Below are positions 1-9,417 of a stretch of 57,935 bases of DNA, in pieces (position 1 is the first letter of the stretch; each line of letters opens with the position of its first letter). Made by a program: the position numbers and the translations under genes. The notes under the pieces are model-generated. The model was given only the letters and a program-made list of their open reading frames with translations, did not search any database and was not told the DNA's origin. The DNA is taken from the NCBI GenBank assembly GCA_030595255.1, contig JAUVDP010000004.1:1-57935 (forward strand), written 5' to 3'. Source of the DNA: Mycoplasmatota bacterium. Its GTDB lineage: Bacteria; Bacillota_I; Bacilli_A; Izemoplasmatales; Izemoplasmataceae.

Positions 1-132
1 AGCCAAAAGTTTGCTTCACACTTCCTCCAGTTCACACCTCACGATGGATACTTTGTGCTTCGCTAGTGGTTAGTTGATGAGTACCCCCACAGTGGATTCG
101 CACCACCTAGGTATATATCATGCCCGGCACAC
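1..132 (-). mobile_element. Group IIC intron, 5' end (partial, runs off window)
   Basis: Read on the minus strand, the intron begins at 132 with GTGTGCCGGGCATG, closely matching the 5' end of the Oceanobacillus iheyensis group IIC intron. It continues with domain I-like text including GTGAGGTGTGAACTGGAGG at about 22-42 and a GAAGCAAAC element. Only about 130 nt of ribozyme is present; the reverse-transcriptase ORF and 3' end would lie beyond position 1. It starts five bases or so past the U-tract of the arcC terminator, and insertion just downstream of intrinsic terminators is the known target preference of class C introns. The family call rests on remembered consensus, not a covariance-model search. 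Confidence 0.8.
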
Positions 133-159
133 ATAGAAAAAACTCCAAATACTGGAGTT
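133..159 (-). terminator. Intrinsic terminator of the arginine/ornithine operon
   Basis: A 7-bp stem (AACTCCA at 141-147 pairing with TGGAGTT at 153-159) with a 5-nt loop is followed on the minus strand by a T-rich run. It lies 14 nt past the arcC stop and ends the long operon. The group IIC intron is inserted immediately after it. Confidence 0.85.
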
Positions 160-172
160 TTATATTTGTTTA

Positions 173-1087
173 CTATCCTCTTATTATTGTTCCAGCTTTT
201 AAATTAAATGCTTCTTTAGCATTATTAAGAGATGCAATAATAGATATTTTTTTATTCTTAGCAAATGCCATTGTAGCATTTATTTTAGGTAACATAGATC
301 CTTCTGCAAAGTGCTTTTCTTCAATTAATTGTTCTAGTCTTTCAATTGATATTTCGCCTAAAGCTTCAGCATTTGATTTACCAAAATTAATAAATACATT
401 ATCAACTGCTGTAAGAATTACTAAGATATCCGCATCAATTAATTCAGCTAATTTTGCTGATGCATTATCTTTATCAATTACTGCTGCAACACCCTCTAAA
501 GTATGTCCTTTAACTACAACAGGAATACCTCCACCACCAACAGTGATAACTATATGATGTGCGTCCAATAATGATTTAATAACTGCTTTTTCTTTAACAT
601 CAATTGGTAATGGACTAGGTACAACTCTTCTATAACCTCTACCAGAGTCTTCAACCATATCGTAACCCATTTTATCAGCTAATTGATCGGCTTCTTCTTT
701 TGTATAAAAACTTCCAATAGGCTTAGTTGGCCTAGTAAATGCTGGATCATTTTCATCTACTATTACTTGAGTAACAATTGATGCAATTGTTTTATCAATA
801 TTTTGTTTTGATAATTCATTTCCTATTGCATTTTGAAGATGATAACCAATGTACCCTTGGCTCATTGCTCCACATTCAGGAAATGGCATATCTGGAGTAG
901 AACTTGATTCTGAAAATGAAAGATTAATCATTCCCACTTGAGGTCCGTTTCCATGTGCAATTACAACTTCATGTCCTTCTTTAATTAATTCTACTATAGG
1001 TGTAGCTACTTGTTTTAATAATTCTTTCTGTTCTTGTGGATTTTTTCCTAAGGCATTCCCACCTAAACTTACTACTATTCTACTCAT
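173..1087 (-). CDS. arcC: Carbamate kinase
   Basis: The cytosolic enzyme transfers phosphate from carbamoyl phosphate to ADP, giving ATP, CO2 and ammonia. This is the energy-yielding step of the arginine deiminase pathway. The product of 304 residues has the amino-acid-kinase N-terminus [11 protein letters not shown], an AHGNGPQVG loop, the VVPSPLP segment and the glycine-rich [11 protein letters not shown] stretch. Length is normal (about 310). The ATG at 1087 is chosen over an in-frame upstream start because GGGAG lies just 5' of it. It overlaps the arcB stop by 8 nt (ATGAGTAG), suggesting translational coupling. It is the last gene of the operon. Confidence 0.96.
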   Translation of the reverse strand: MSRIVVSLGGNALGKNPQEQKELLKQVATPIVELIKEGHEVVIAHGNGPQVGMINLSFSESSSTPDMPFPECGAMSQGYIGYHLQNAIGNELSKQNIDKTIASIVTQVIVDENDPAFTRPTKPIGSFYTKEEADQLADKMGYDMVEDSGRGYRRVVPSPLPIDVKEKAVIKSLLDAHHIVITVGGGGIPVVVKGHTLEGVAAVIDKDNASAKLAELIDADILVILTAVDNVFINFGKSNAEALGEISIERLEQLIEEKHFAEGSMLPKINATMAFAKNKKISIIASLNNAKEAFNLKAGTIIRG

Positions 1088-2099
1088 AATTTTCTCCCAT
1101 CGTTGCAAGCATTACTGCTTTTATAGTATGCATTCTATTTTCTGCTTCTTGAAAAACAAAACTTTTATTTGATTCTATTACTTCATCTGTAACTTCCATT
1201 TCACCATTCTTAACTTTTGGATATTTTTCTCCATATTCAGCTGAAATTTGTCTTCCAACTTCTGTCTCTTTATCATGGAATGCAGGTAAACAATGTAGGA
1301 AAGCAACAGATGTTTTAGCATTATTAATCATTTCCATATCAACTTGATAAGGGCTTAATAAAGCTAATCTTTCATCCCAAACCTCTTTAGGTTCACCCAT
1401 AGATACCCATACATCAGTATAAATTACATCTGCATCTTTAGTACCTATCATTTTATCTTCAGTAAAATTAATTGTTGCCCCAGTTTCTTTGGCGATTTCT
1501 AAGCATGTATCAATTAATTCTTGATCTGGCCAAAGCTCTTTAGGTGCAACACCTGTAAAGTGTAGTCCCATTTTTGCTGAACCTATCATCAAACTGTTAC
1601 CCATATTATTTCTTGAATCCCCAACATAAGTAAATTTAATTCCTTTAAGGTATCCATATAACTCTTTTATTGTTAAAAAATCCGCAAGAATTTGGGTAGG
1701 ATGGTAAACATCAGTTAATCCATTCCATACAGGAACACCCGAATTCTTAGCTAAGGCTTCTACATCAGCTTGTTTATATCCTCTAAATTCAATTCCATCA
1801 TACATTCTACCAAGTACTCTAGCTGTATCTTTTACTGATTCTTTTTTATTCATTTGCGAACCACTTGGTCCTAAGAACGTTACTCCCATACCTAAATCTA
1901 GGGCTCCAACTTCAAATGCACAACGAGTTCTTGTTGAATCTTTTTGGAATAATAAAACTATATTTTTATCTGATAAATGTCGATGAGGAATACCCTCATA
2001 TTTTTCACTTTTTAAACGTGAAGATAATACAATTAAATAGTCGATTTCTTCAGGTGTAAAATCTAATAAAGTGATAAAATTTCTGTTTTTTAAATCCAT
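1080..2099 (-). CDS. arcB: Ornithine carbamoyltransferase, catabolic
   Basis: Phosphorolyses citrulline to ornithine and carbamoyl phosphate in the arginine deiminase pathway. The 339-residue protein carries the carbamoyl-phosphate loop STRTRC (residues 55-60), HPTQ (133-136) and the ornithine-binding HCLPAFHD (269-276), all intact. It lies between arcA and arcC, preceded by AGGAGG eight nucleotides before the ATG. Operon context gives the catabolic role; the fold alone cannot separate it from an anabolic ArgF. The ornithine it makes is the substrate of the oraSE/ortAB genes upstream in the same transcript. Confidence 0.96.
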   Translation of the reverse strand: MDLKNRNFITLLDFTPEEIDYLIVLSSRLKSEKYEGIPHRHLSDKNIVLLFQKDSTRTRCAFEVGALDLGMGVTFLGPSGSQMNKKESVKDTARVLGRMYDGIEFRGYKQADVEALAKNSGVPVWNGLTDVYHPTQILADFLTIKELYGYLKGIKFTYVGDSRNNMGNSLMIGSAKMGLHFTGVAPKELWPDQELIDTCLEIAKETGATINFTEDKMIGTKDADVIYTDVWVSMGEPKEVWDERLALLSPYQVDMEMINNAKTSVAFLHCLPAFHDKETEVGRQISAEYGEKYPKVKNGEMEVTDEVIESNKSFVFQEAENRMHTIKAVMLATMGENYE

Positions 2100-2121
2100 A
2101 ATTTCCTCCTATTATATTATA

Positions 2122-3336
2122 TTATATATCTTCTCTATCTAATGGCATACTCATACATCTTGGTCCACCACGCCCACGAGATAATTCACTTGAAGGTATT
2201 TCAAGAACTGTAACCCCTGCTTCTCTTAATATCTCGTTTGTGACATGATTCCGTGAATATACAATAACTTTACCTGGAGCAATCGCTAAAGTGTTTGCTC
2301 CATCGTTCCATTGTTCACGACCACTAGTAATAGTATCTTCTCCACCACAATTAATTAATTTAATTGGTCGTTTCAAATGTTTTTCTAATATATTTTCAAG
2401 TGAAGTAACCACTTTTGATACCTTAACTAAAGCATCTTCTTTTGTTAACTCAAAGATTGTTAAATCCTTCATTATTCCTGGATGAATAGTAAATATTCCG
2501 TAATCTATTTGAGTAAAAACAGTATCTAAATGCATAAATGCTCTTGTTTTAGGAATATTAAAAGCTAATATTGTGTTAAAAGAAGTATGCTCATTAAATA
2601 ACTTCTTAGCCAATTTTTCAATAGCTCTTGGATCTGTTCTTTTAGATATCCCAATTGCTAAGGTATTTTTGTCTAATACCAATATATCTCCACCTTCACT
2701 ATTATACCTGTTATGACGTTTAATATAAAAGGGAATTTCCTCATTTTCAAATCTTGGATGATATTTAAACATATATTCACTTAAGATAGTCTCTCTTTGT
2801 CTTGCCTCTGTATACATATTATTAATTGCTACACCATTCCCAATACTAGCAAAAGGATCTCTTTGAAATAATATATTAGGCATTGGATCAGTGTAAAATG
2901 GATACTCATCTTCTAACATATCCATAATAGAAACTTTGTTTTTACTTATAACCTCATTCGATCTAATTCCAACAATCATTTTATCAACCAAAATGTCAAT
3001 ATTTAGACTTTTCAGATACTCATAAATGGCACTCTTTACCGATTTTGAAAGAATACCAGATTCCTCAACAAATTGAGTAATAAAGTTATTAATTTGTTCA
3101 GGGTGGTGGTTTAATGCTTCAATAACCATGTCTTTGATGTATAATACTTCTGCTCCATTTTCTCTTAAGACATCAGCAAAAGCATCATGTTCTTCTTGGG
3201 CTACTTTAAGATAAGGAATATCATCAAATAGTAATCTTTCAAGTAAATCAGGAGTTAAATTTTCTAATTCTTTTCCCGGTCTATGAAGTAAAACCGAATT
3301 CAATTTTCCTATTTCAGAAAATACATTAACTTTCAT
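2122..3336 (-). CDS. arcA: Arginine deiminase
   Basis: Hydrolyses arginine to citrulline and ammonia. The 404-residue protein has the guanidino-modifying enzyme fold signatures: NVFSEIGKLNSVLLHRPG at the start, FQRDPFASIG, HNRYNSEGGDILVL, MHLDTVFTQID and a C-terminal GRGGPRCMSMP with the nucleophilic Cys at about residue 394. All expected catalytic motifs are visible and length is typical. A GAGTGA ribosome-binding site precedes the ATG. It starts 13 nt after alr ends, so the arginine module reads as a tail on the ornithine operon. No arcD arginine/ornithine antiporter is present in the window. Confidence 0.96.
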   Translation of the reverse strand: MKVNVFSEIGKLNSVLLHRPGKELENLTPDLLERLLFDDIPYLKVAQEEHDAFADVLRENGAEVLYIKDMVIEALNHHPEQINNFITQFVEESGILSKSVKSAIYEYLKSLNIDILVDKMIVGIRSNEVISKNKVSIMDMLEDEYPFYTDPMPNILFQRDPFASIGNGVAINNMYTEARQRETILSEYMFKYHPRFENEEIPFYIKRHNRYNSEGGDILVLDKNTLAIGISKRTDPRAIEKLAKKLFNEHTSFNTILAFNIPKTRAFMHLDTVFTQIDYGIFTIHPGIMKDLTIFELTKEDALVKVSKVVTSLENILEKHLKRPIKLINCGGEDTITSGREQWNDGANTLAIAPGKVIVYSRNHVTNEILREAGVTVLEIPSSELSRGRGGPRCMSMPLDREDI

Positions 3337-3349
3337 AAAATCACTCTTT

Positions 3350-4426
3350 CTATTTTGAATATATTTTTGGAACTCTATAAGTTATTTGGCATATAATTTC
3401 ATAATTTATTGTATCTAATCTTGTAGCAACTTCATCAATTGAAATCAATCCTCCAAATAGTATTACATCATCCTTTTTAGAAATATTGTCATCAATTTTT
3501 ATAAACATTTGGTCCATACAAATTGTACCAATTATTGGGTATCTTTCCCCATTAATTTCAACATCACCATCACGATTTTTTCGAATAAATCCATCTGCAT
3601 ATCCAATAGGAAGTACACCTATTATCTCTTTTTGTTTAGCGGTATAAGTGGCTCCATAGCCAACTTTATCACCAATATCAAGATGTTTAATTTCAGATAT
3701 ATGTGTTATCAATTTATAGGTATTTTCTAAAAAATTAGTATCTAAATCTAACGTCAATCCATAAAGACTAATTCCAAGTCTTACATGTGTAGTAAAAGGT
3801 ATTTCTTGTTCATATTTTATTGAAGAACTTGAATTTGATGCATGAACCATATCAAAATTATATGGTATTATCTTTAATACTTGCTCAAATCTTCTTAATT
3901 GGTATTTGTAGTAGTCATAATCATTATCGGCAGTTGAAAAATGTGTGAAAATTCCTTCAATAATAATCATGGAATTACTGTTCAAGATATCAAATATATT
4001 CAAAATATCTTTGTGTTTTTTAAACCCAAGTCTATTCATTCCTGAATCCACTTTTATATGAACTTTTAAAGCAGTTGTTAGAAGGTCTAAATCTGTAATT
4101 TGATCAAAATTACTTATAGTAATTATAAAATTACTTTTAGCTGCAATCTCAAAATATTCTCTTTGAACAATTCCCATTACTAAAATATCTATTTTTTCGA
4201 ATTCTTTTCTTAATTCAATAGCTTCTTCAAGAGTTGAAACAGCATAGTAGTCAATGTTTTTTGACAATAAATATCTAACAACATCAATTACACCATGTCC
4301 ATAAGCATTAGCTTTAACTACTGGAATTATATTTTTAGTATTCACGCATTTTTTAACACTTAAATAATTCTTATATATATTTTTAAGATTGATTTCTGAA
4401 TATGTATTACGATATATATTATTCAT
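3350..4426 (-). CDS. alr: Alanine racemase (fold-type III, PLP)
   Basis: A 358-residue alanine-racemase-family enzyme. It has the PLP lysine in VVKANAYGHG (Lys38), GIFTHFSTAD, the MNRLGF segment, VGYGATY and the C-terminal IGTICMDQM. Alr interconverts L- and D-alanine, usually for peptidoglycan. Here it overlaps orr by 8 nt (ATGAATAA) inside the ornithine fermentation operon, where OrtAB is known to release D-alanine, so a catabolic role returning D-alanine to the L form is inferred. It might alternatively be a broad-specificity racemase or also supply cell-wall D-Ala. The family call is firm; the role is inferred from context. Confidence 0.9.
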   Translation of the reverse strand: MNNIYRNTYSEINLKNIYKNYLSVKKCVNTKNIIPVVKANAYGHGVIDVVRYLLSKNIDYYAVSTLEEAIELRKEFEKIDILVMGIVQREYFEIAAKSNFIITISNFDQITDLDLLTTALKVHIKVDSGMNRLGFKKHKDILNIFDILNSNSMIIIEGIFTHFSTADNDYDYYKYQLRRFEQVLKIIPYNFDMVHASNSSSSIKYEQEIPFTTHVRLGISLYGLTLDLDTNFLENTYKLITHISEIKHLDIGDKVGYGATYTAKQKEIIGVLPIGYADGFIRKNRDGDVEINGERYPIIGTICMDQMFIKIDDNISKKDDVILFGGLISIDEVATRLDTINYEIICQITYRVPKIYSK

Positions 4427-5474
4427 AATGTTTACTCACATATTTCGACGTCATTAAAGACAATATAGAAGCATAAGTCAATTTAAATTTAATAATGTCC
4501 CCTACTTTATATAAATTTACAGAATTTGATACGTCTACTATGATATGATCACTACTTGAACCTAGGATATCAATATTATCAAAAGGTATTATTTCATTGT
4601 GATCTACATCTTGTTTGCCCACAGATAGAATCGCTCTAAGAATATTACCTTTATCTTTAAATTTAGGCACTTTTCCGAATGCATTCATCCCAAGTTGTCC
4701 TATAGGAATACTTGGTTTATCCTTGAGTTCAATTATTTCAGCTTCAAGCGTAAATACATCAGAGTAAGTGTTATTAATAAAGGAACCATAAGCAGTTTCT
4801 CTACCGAGAACAATTGACTCTCCTAGTCTCAAATTATTAATTCCGAAAGGAATTTTATCATCAAGAAGTAACTCAATACTACTAGAATTCCCTCCACTAA
4901 TAATTCCCAGTGATATATCAAACATAGTCTCAATTCTTGTCTTATATTCAACTAACTTTGTTAATATTTCTGCAGTAGGTATTACACCACCATAACAAGT
5001 TAGATTAGTTCCAATACCTTTTAATGAGATATTCTTCAAAGAAAGGATATCCTTAATAATATCAAAAATATCTTTATCATAAAATAAACCCTCACGTAAA
5101 TCACCTAAGTCAATCATAAGAATAATTCCATGAATCAAATTATGTTTCTTAGAATATCTATTAAGTTCCTTAATCGTTAACAGCTCAGAATTTAGAGAAA
5201 TATCAGAGTTTATAATAACTTCCTCTGCGAAACTTACTGAAGGTAGCCTCAGTAAAACTTTAGGCTTATCGGTTACTATTGAAGCCAAGTTAACAATTCT
5301 TGAGTCAGCAATATAGTCAACATTCTCTTCATTTAAAATATCAATTAGATTTTGGTCAGCACAAAATACTTTTGATACTCCCATAACAGAAATTCCTCTA
5401 TTATGTGAAATATCTAGTAAATATTTTAGATTATGTTTAAATTTTTTCTTATTAATAATAATTTTGGGATACAT
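4419..5474 (-). CDS. orr: Ornithine racemase (PLP, alanine-racemase-like)
   Basis: Converts L-ornithine to D-ornithine, the substrate of OraSE. The 351-residue protein starts MYPKIIINKKKFKHN and has the PLP lysine in GVSKVFCAD (Lys35). It also has IADSRIVNL, IMIDLGDLREG and a conserved ISGGNSSS phosphate-binding segment. It is clearly different in sequence from the neighbouring Alr and matches the ornithine racemase type known from Clostridium sticklandii. The ATG at 5474 is preferred over an in-frame TTG at 5486, which would give an 8-nt overlap with the upstream gene but has no ribosome-binding site. Confidence in the substrate comes from the surrounding operon. Confidence 0.88.
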   Translation of the reverse strand: MYPKIIINKKKFKHNLKYLLDISHNRGISVMGVSKVFCADQNLIDILNEENVDYIADSRIVNLASIVTDKPKVLLRLPSVSFAEEVIINSDISLNSELLTIKELNRYSKKHNLIHGIILMIDLGDLREGLFYDKDIFDIIKDILSLKNISLKGIGTNLTCYGGVIPTAEILTKLVEYKTRIETMFDISLGIISGGNSSSIELLLDDKIPFGINNLRLGESIVLGRETAYGSFINNTYSDVFTLEAEIIELKDKPSIPIGQLGMNAFGKVPKFKDKGNILRAILSVGKQDVDHNEIIPFDNIDILGSSSDHIIVDVSNSVNLYKVGDIIKFKLTYASILSLMTSKYVSKHYE

Positions 5475-5478
5475 AATA

Positions 5479-6840
5479 TCACTCAATTCTAAAAGACTTT
5501 TTCAATAACTTACATGCTATATTTGGATATTTCAAAGATAAAACCCCAACAGATGCCATGATATAATCATTATCCTTGAAAACTTGGACTCCCTCTCTTG
5601 GAAGCAGCTTAGTTGGATTCTTTTGTATATAATCATTTATGATCTTTTCTGTATTGTCTAAATTAATTAATGCTCCTCCAGTTAGTATTACCGACTCGAC
5701 TTGAGTTAGATCTTTTCCTTGTGGAATAATTTTTTGTCCCGAAGATGTGAAAATTCTTTTTGTATCACCAACGTGTCGATTAAGTGCAATGCTCATACAT
5801 TTTTTAGTTAGCTCTAAAACTATTTTTTTTTGGATTGAATTTTGAGGAATATATGAGTAATTTAGAAATATTTCATCAATTTTCCCATTTTTTAATCCTA
5901 TTTTTTCAAAAAACTCATTATTTTTGAATAATTTTACAACATTTTTATGATTAATAAAAACTCCTAAATCTCCCTCAACTGTGCGCTTAGAGACCGGTTC
6001 TCCCTCTTGAAATTTCTTAAAATCATCACTCGGTATTGCAATTGAGTGAATATCTGTTGTAGCTCCACCCACATCAATTGTCATAATATTTCCCATATTT
6101 TCGTATAAAATCATCGTTGATTCCATAACACTGCCGGGAGTTGGCATTATTTTTTCATTTACCATCTCAAAAATTCGTTCCATTCCTTTAGCGTGAATGA
6201 TATTTTCTTCAAAAGTTTCATATATTAATTTTCTTAAAGGTAAAATATTTAAAAGATCAACTCTTGGATAAACATTTTCTACAATTTTTAAATATTTGCT
6301 TTTATTTGCAATTTTAAACATTTTTTTGATTGGTTTTTGATTTTCAATATTTCCTGCATAAATTATTGGAATATCTAAGTTAAGTTTTAATATTCTTTCT
6401 ATATTGTATATTGCAGTTTCTTTCTCTCCGTATTCTGTTCCACCAGCAACTAAAATTATATTTGGATTTATTTCTTTAATTTCGTCAAGATTACCTTTAT
6501 TTATTTTATTTGCAGTTACTAAATGGATATTTGCACCAGCATTTAATGCAGCTTCTTGTGATGCTCTTACTGTCATCTCATATACTAATCCATGAACTGT
6601 CATTCGCAATCCACCTGCCGCACTACTTGATGCAAACATTTCACTATATGTAATTTCATCAACATCCATATTTTTACACAAATCTAAAATAGCTAATTTT
6701 AGCCCAATATTCACATCAGTATCAACTGAAGTGTTCGCTACACCTCGTCCTAAAAACATTGGATTTTGATTATCTACTGAAAAGGCATTTACTAAAGTAG
6801 TGGTAGATCCTATTTCTGCAACTAGTGCATCTATATGCAT
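5479..6840 (-). CDS. MutL/GlmL-family protein, partner of the B12-dependent aminomutase
   Basis: A 453-residue ASKHA (actin-like) ATPase of the GlmL/MutL family. N-terminal EIGSTTTLVNAF is the first phosphate loop, TIDVGGATTDIHS the second, and LTGGAL a later adenosine-binding element. Members are encoded beside adenosylcobalamin-dependent aminomutases and glutamate mutase and are thought to act as reactivases or chaperones. It begins directly on the oraE stop (TAATG, 1-nt overlap), tying its synthesis to the mutase. The family call is confident. The reactivase role is inferred from the family and position. Confidence 0.85.
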   Translation of the reverse strand: MHIDALVAEIGSTTTLVNAFSVDNQNPMFLGRGVANTSVDTDVNIGLKLAILDLCKNMDVDEITYSEMFASSSAAGGLRMTVHGLVYEMTVRASQEAALNAGANIHLVTANKINKGNLDEIKEINPNIILVAGGTEYGEKETAIYNIERILKLNLDIPIIYAGNIENQKPIKKMFKIANKSKYLKIVENVYPRVDLLNILPLRKLIYETFEENIIHAKGMERIFEMVNEKIMPTPGSVMESTMILYENMGNIMTIDVGGATTDIHSIAIPSDDFKKFQEGEPVSKRTVEGDLGVFINHKNVVKLFKNNEFFEKIGLKNGKIDEIFLNYSYIPQNSIQKKIVLELTKKCMSIALNRHVGDTKRIFTSSGQKIIPQGKDLTQVESVILTGGALINLDNTEKIINDYIQKNPTKLLPREGVQVFKDNDYIMASVGVLSLKYPNIACKLLKKSFRIE

Positions 6841-9047
6841 TATTGGTTCTTCATTTCTCTCATCTTATCAATAATAAAACTTGTTATGTGAATGCCTTTA
6901 GTTCCTCTACCAAATCCTTGATCCATATTACTTTTTCTTGCAATCTCTGGAGTAACTTGAGTTCCTCCAGCAATTAAAATTAACTTATCTCTTACACCTT
7001 TTTCAACGGCGTAGTTATGCAGTTTTTTCATATTTTTATAATGAGTATCATCATGAGAAATAATCGTAGACATCATTATAACACTTGAATTAGTTTCAAT
7101 TGCTGCATCTACAAACTTTTCAATAGGAACACTTGTTCCAAGATACTCATATTTTATACCATATTTTTCTACTCCACCATGCTTAATATCTAAAACCTCT
7201 CTGATACCAACACTATGCTCATCATTTCCAGCAGTACCTGCAACTACTCTGATAGGATTCTTTTTAATAAAATCTATTACTTCATCTTCTGAATAAGATT
7301 TTATTATTTCTGGGAGAACTAGTTTATCTACTTCGATATCAAAGTCAAATGTACCTTTTATTTGAATTCTAGTACCTTCGCTTGGATGTAATATCTCTTT
7401 ATATATTACTTCTATATTAATAAGATTCATCTTTTTACCAGTTTCAATTGCAGCGGCTTCTGCTATTCTCGAAGAAGTTGGGAAAAATAAATCTACTACA
7501 ACAGTTCCGTCTCCAAGCCACTCAACTTCTGGTTTCAATATCTTACCTGTACGGTATTTTTCAGTTTTTTCCATTCTTAAATATACATTATCTGTATCAT
7601 CTAACTCATCAATAAACTTAATCATTTCCGGTTTTTCAAAAGTACAACCATCAATTAATTTTGAAGGATTATCTTTATAATTTTCATTGTATTGTCCTAC
7701 ATTATTATACCCGTAATGAGCAGTTACTGGAGCAAGATAATCATCATCTCTTTCAATAACAGTGTTAGCTCCAACTCCACCATTTATGTCTCTACTAATA
7801 CCATCAGAATTTCTTTCAGGATATTCCCCACTATCAACAAACATACCAGCTTCAACAGCTTTAAAATACCCTCCCATTTCGATAATTTCTTCCATCATTA
7901 AGACAGAACGTTCTTGAATTTCACGTTTTTTATCATGTAAATATCCATCATTATTAAGATTGACCATAGACAATAAATCATCCATACCAATCATTGCTTG
8001 TTTAGCAGTATCTAATGCTTCAATATTATAAATATGCCAAGGAACATTCCTTCCCTCATCTGGTGTTATTGTACTTTGAATATCTGCACTTGTTAATCTA
8101 GAAACTAATAGATTTAATACATGGGTAACTGTAGCTTCTCTTGTTGATGAATCCATATATTTTGTATTCATTTGTGCTCTCATCTTATAATCACTCAAAA
8201 ACTCTCTTAATGCTACTGCATATGGTAAATTTAGCTTTAAGTCTGGTGTTGGAGATGCAGCTGGAGGTACTGTTGAAAGACAAATATTTCCTTTTTTTAT
8301 ACCAATTTTTTCACTGAATTTCGAATTGATTATGTGCTGTACTAAAAGTTCTGGCATAACCTTCCACGCATCTCTTGCAGTTGCATTTGCGTTATGTGCA
8401 CCATCAATCTGTGCCATCTCTGCATAAGCCATAATCATCTTACTCTCTGCAGCGTCAACTATACTTCTTATAGCATTTATATTTCTATATAGAATGTTAT
8501 ATTGCGGATCTTGATGTGCTCCACTAACACCTTCTTCAGTAAAAAGAACAGCTATTTCTGGTCCTGCAACACCTGATACATACGAATGGTAATTGATAGG
8601 TCTTCCTACCTCTTCTTCAATAATATCTAATGCTCTACGCTGGGCTCTAAGTTGTTTTCTAGTTACTGGAATCCCTCCAATACCTTGTGGAGTCCCTTCT
8701 AAAAGACCGTCAAAATGAGACTGCCCTGCAGTTCTTATAACCATTATGTGATCGGCACCATGATAAGCTGCCATTCTCATTCGTCTAATATCATCTTCAA
8801 ACCTACCTGATGCAATTTCAGTTGTAATAACTGCATCGGGTTGAGGATCTATGTTTCCTATATTTCTTGCACTTGGTAAAGGTACAAAATTCTTCAAAGA
8901 TGGACTTGCTTGCTGATACGTAAACTCTCCAATTATTTGTGGAGCTACATCTCGCCATACCCATCCGCGGCGTTTCGGATGATAGTTTTCAAGACCCTCT
9001 AGAATTTTATGAACATCTAACTTTTCGTTAGGTTTTAACTTATTCAT
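6840..9047 (-). CDS. oraE: D-ornithine 4,5-aminomutase, large (E) subunit
   Basis: Adenosylcobalamin- and PLP-dependent enzyme that moves the 5-amino group of D-ornithine to C4, giving 2,4-diaminopentanoate. The C-terminal Rossmann domain has the cobalt-ligating DEHSVG motif and, 11 residues after its His, a lysine in LDIKHGG. That spacing matches His618/Lys629 of the C. sticklandii enzyme, so both cofactor ligands look intact. LIAGGTQVTPEIA closes the B12 fold. The start is placed at the ATG at 9047 (735 residues), overlapping oraS by 8 nt (ATGAATAA) with TTGGAG upstream. A longer start at 9083 has no ribosome-binding site. Confidence 0.95.
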   Translation of the reverse strand: MNKLKPNEKLDVHKILEGLENYHPKRRGWVWRDVAPQIIGEFTYQQASPSLKNFVPLPSARNIGNIDPQPDAVITTEIASGRFEDDIRRMRMAAYHGADHIMVIRTAGQSHFDGLLEGTPQGIGGIPVTRKQLRAQRRALDIIEEEVGRPINYHSYVSGVAGPEIAVLFTEEGVSGAHQDPQYNILYRNINAIRSIVDAAESKMIMAYAEMAQIDGAHNANATARDAWKVMPELLVQHIINSKFSEKIGIKKGNICLSTVPPAASPTPDLKLNLPYAVALREFLSDYKMRAQMNTKYMDSSTREATVTHVLNLLVSRLTSADIQSTITPDEGRNVPWHIYNIEALDTAKQAMIGMDDLLSMVNLNNDGYLHDKKREIQERSVLMMEEIIEMGGYFKAVEAGMFVDSGEYPERNSDGISRDINGGVGANTVIERDDDYLAPVTAHYGYNNVGQYNENYKDNPSKLIDGCTFEKPEMIKFIDELDDTDNVYLRMEKTEKYRTGKILKPEVEWLGDGTVVVDLFFPTSSRIAEAAAIETGKKMNLINIEVIYKEILHPSEGTRIQIKGTFDFDIEVDKLVLPEIIKSYSEDEVIDFIKKNPIRVVAGTAGNDEHSVGIREVLDIKHGGVEKYGIKYEYLGTSVPIEKFVDAAIETNSSVIMMSTIISHDDTHYKNMKKLHNYAVEKGVRDKLILIAGGTQVTPEIARKSNMDQGFGRGTKGIHITSFIIDKMREMKNQ

Positions 9048-9405
9048 GTGACTTAAAATACTCCAATAAGTACTCAATTTCATCGCCGTTTTGTATTAGT
9101 TTTCCTGCTTTTTCTAAACTCAAACTCTTATTTTTCGACAGAATATATACCGAGTGACCAGCACCCTTTTTTAAAAGATTATTTTCATTTAATATATCTA
9201 CAATTGCTTTAGCATCTATACTTGAAAATCCCATTCTTAAAAGAACACTTCTTTCTATAGATTTTGTAGTGTTCTTATATGATAATTCTAATAAAGGATC
9301 AACTATTTTTTCTGACAATTCTAAAAAATATGCTCTTAATTCTGAATCACTTAGTTTCTTTAGATGTTCTCTTCTTACTAAGTAATCATCTTTTCTTTCT
9401 TTCAT
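9040..9405 (-). CDS. oraS: D-ornithine 4,5-aminomutase, small (S) subunit
   Basis: A 121-residue subunit needed for OraE activity. It starts MKERKDDYLVRREHL and contains EKIVDPLLEL and SVLLRMGFSS, as in known OraS proteins of about 120 residues. AGGAGG precedes the ATG, and the stop overlaps the oraE start by 8 nt, consistent with stoichiometric production of the two subunits. It lies 12 nt after ortB. The family is small and appears only with OraE, which makes the assignment firm. Confidence 0.93.
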   Translation of the reverse strand: MKERKDDYLVRREHLKKLSDSELRAYFLELSEKIVDPLLELSYKNTTKSIERSVLLRMGFSSIDAKAIVDILNENNLLKKGAGHSVYILSKNKSLSLEKAGKLIQNGDEIEYLLEYFKSHE

Positions 9406-9417
9406 GATTACCTCCTA

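Noticed and set aside
120..557. 145-codon plus-strand ORF
   Set aside because: Antisense to arcC and starting inside the group II intron; no ribosome-binding site and no recognisable protein.
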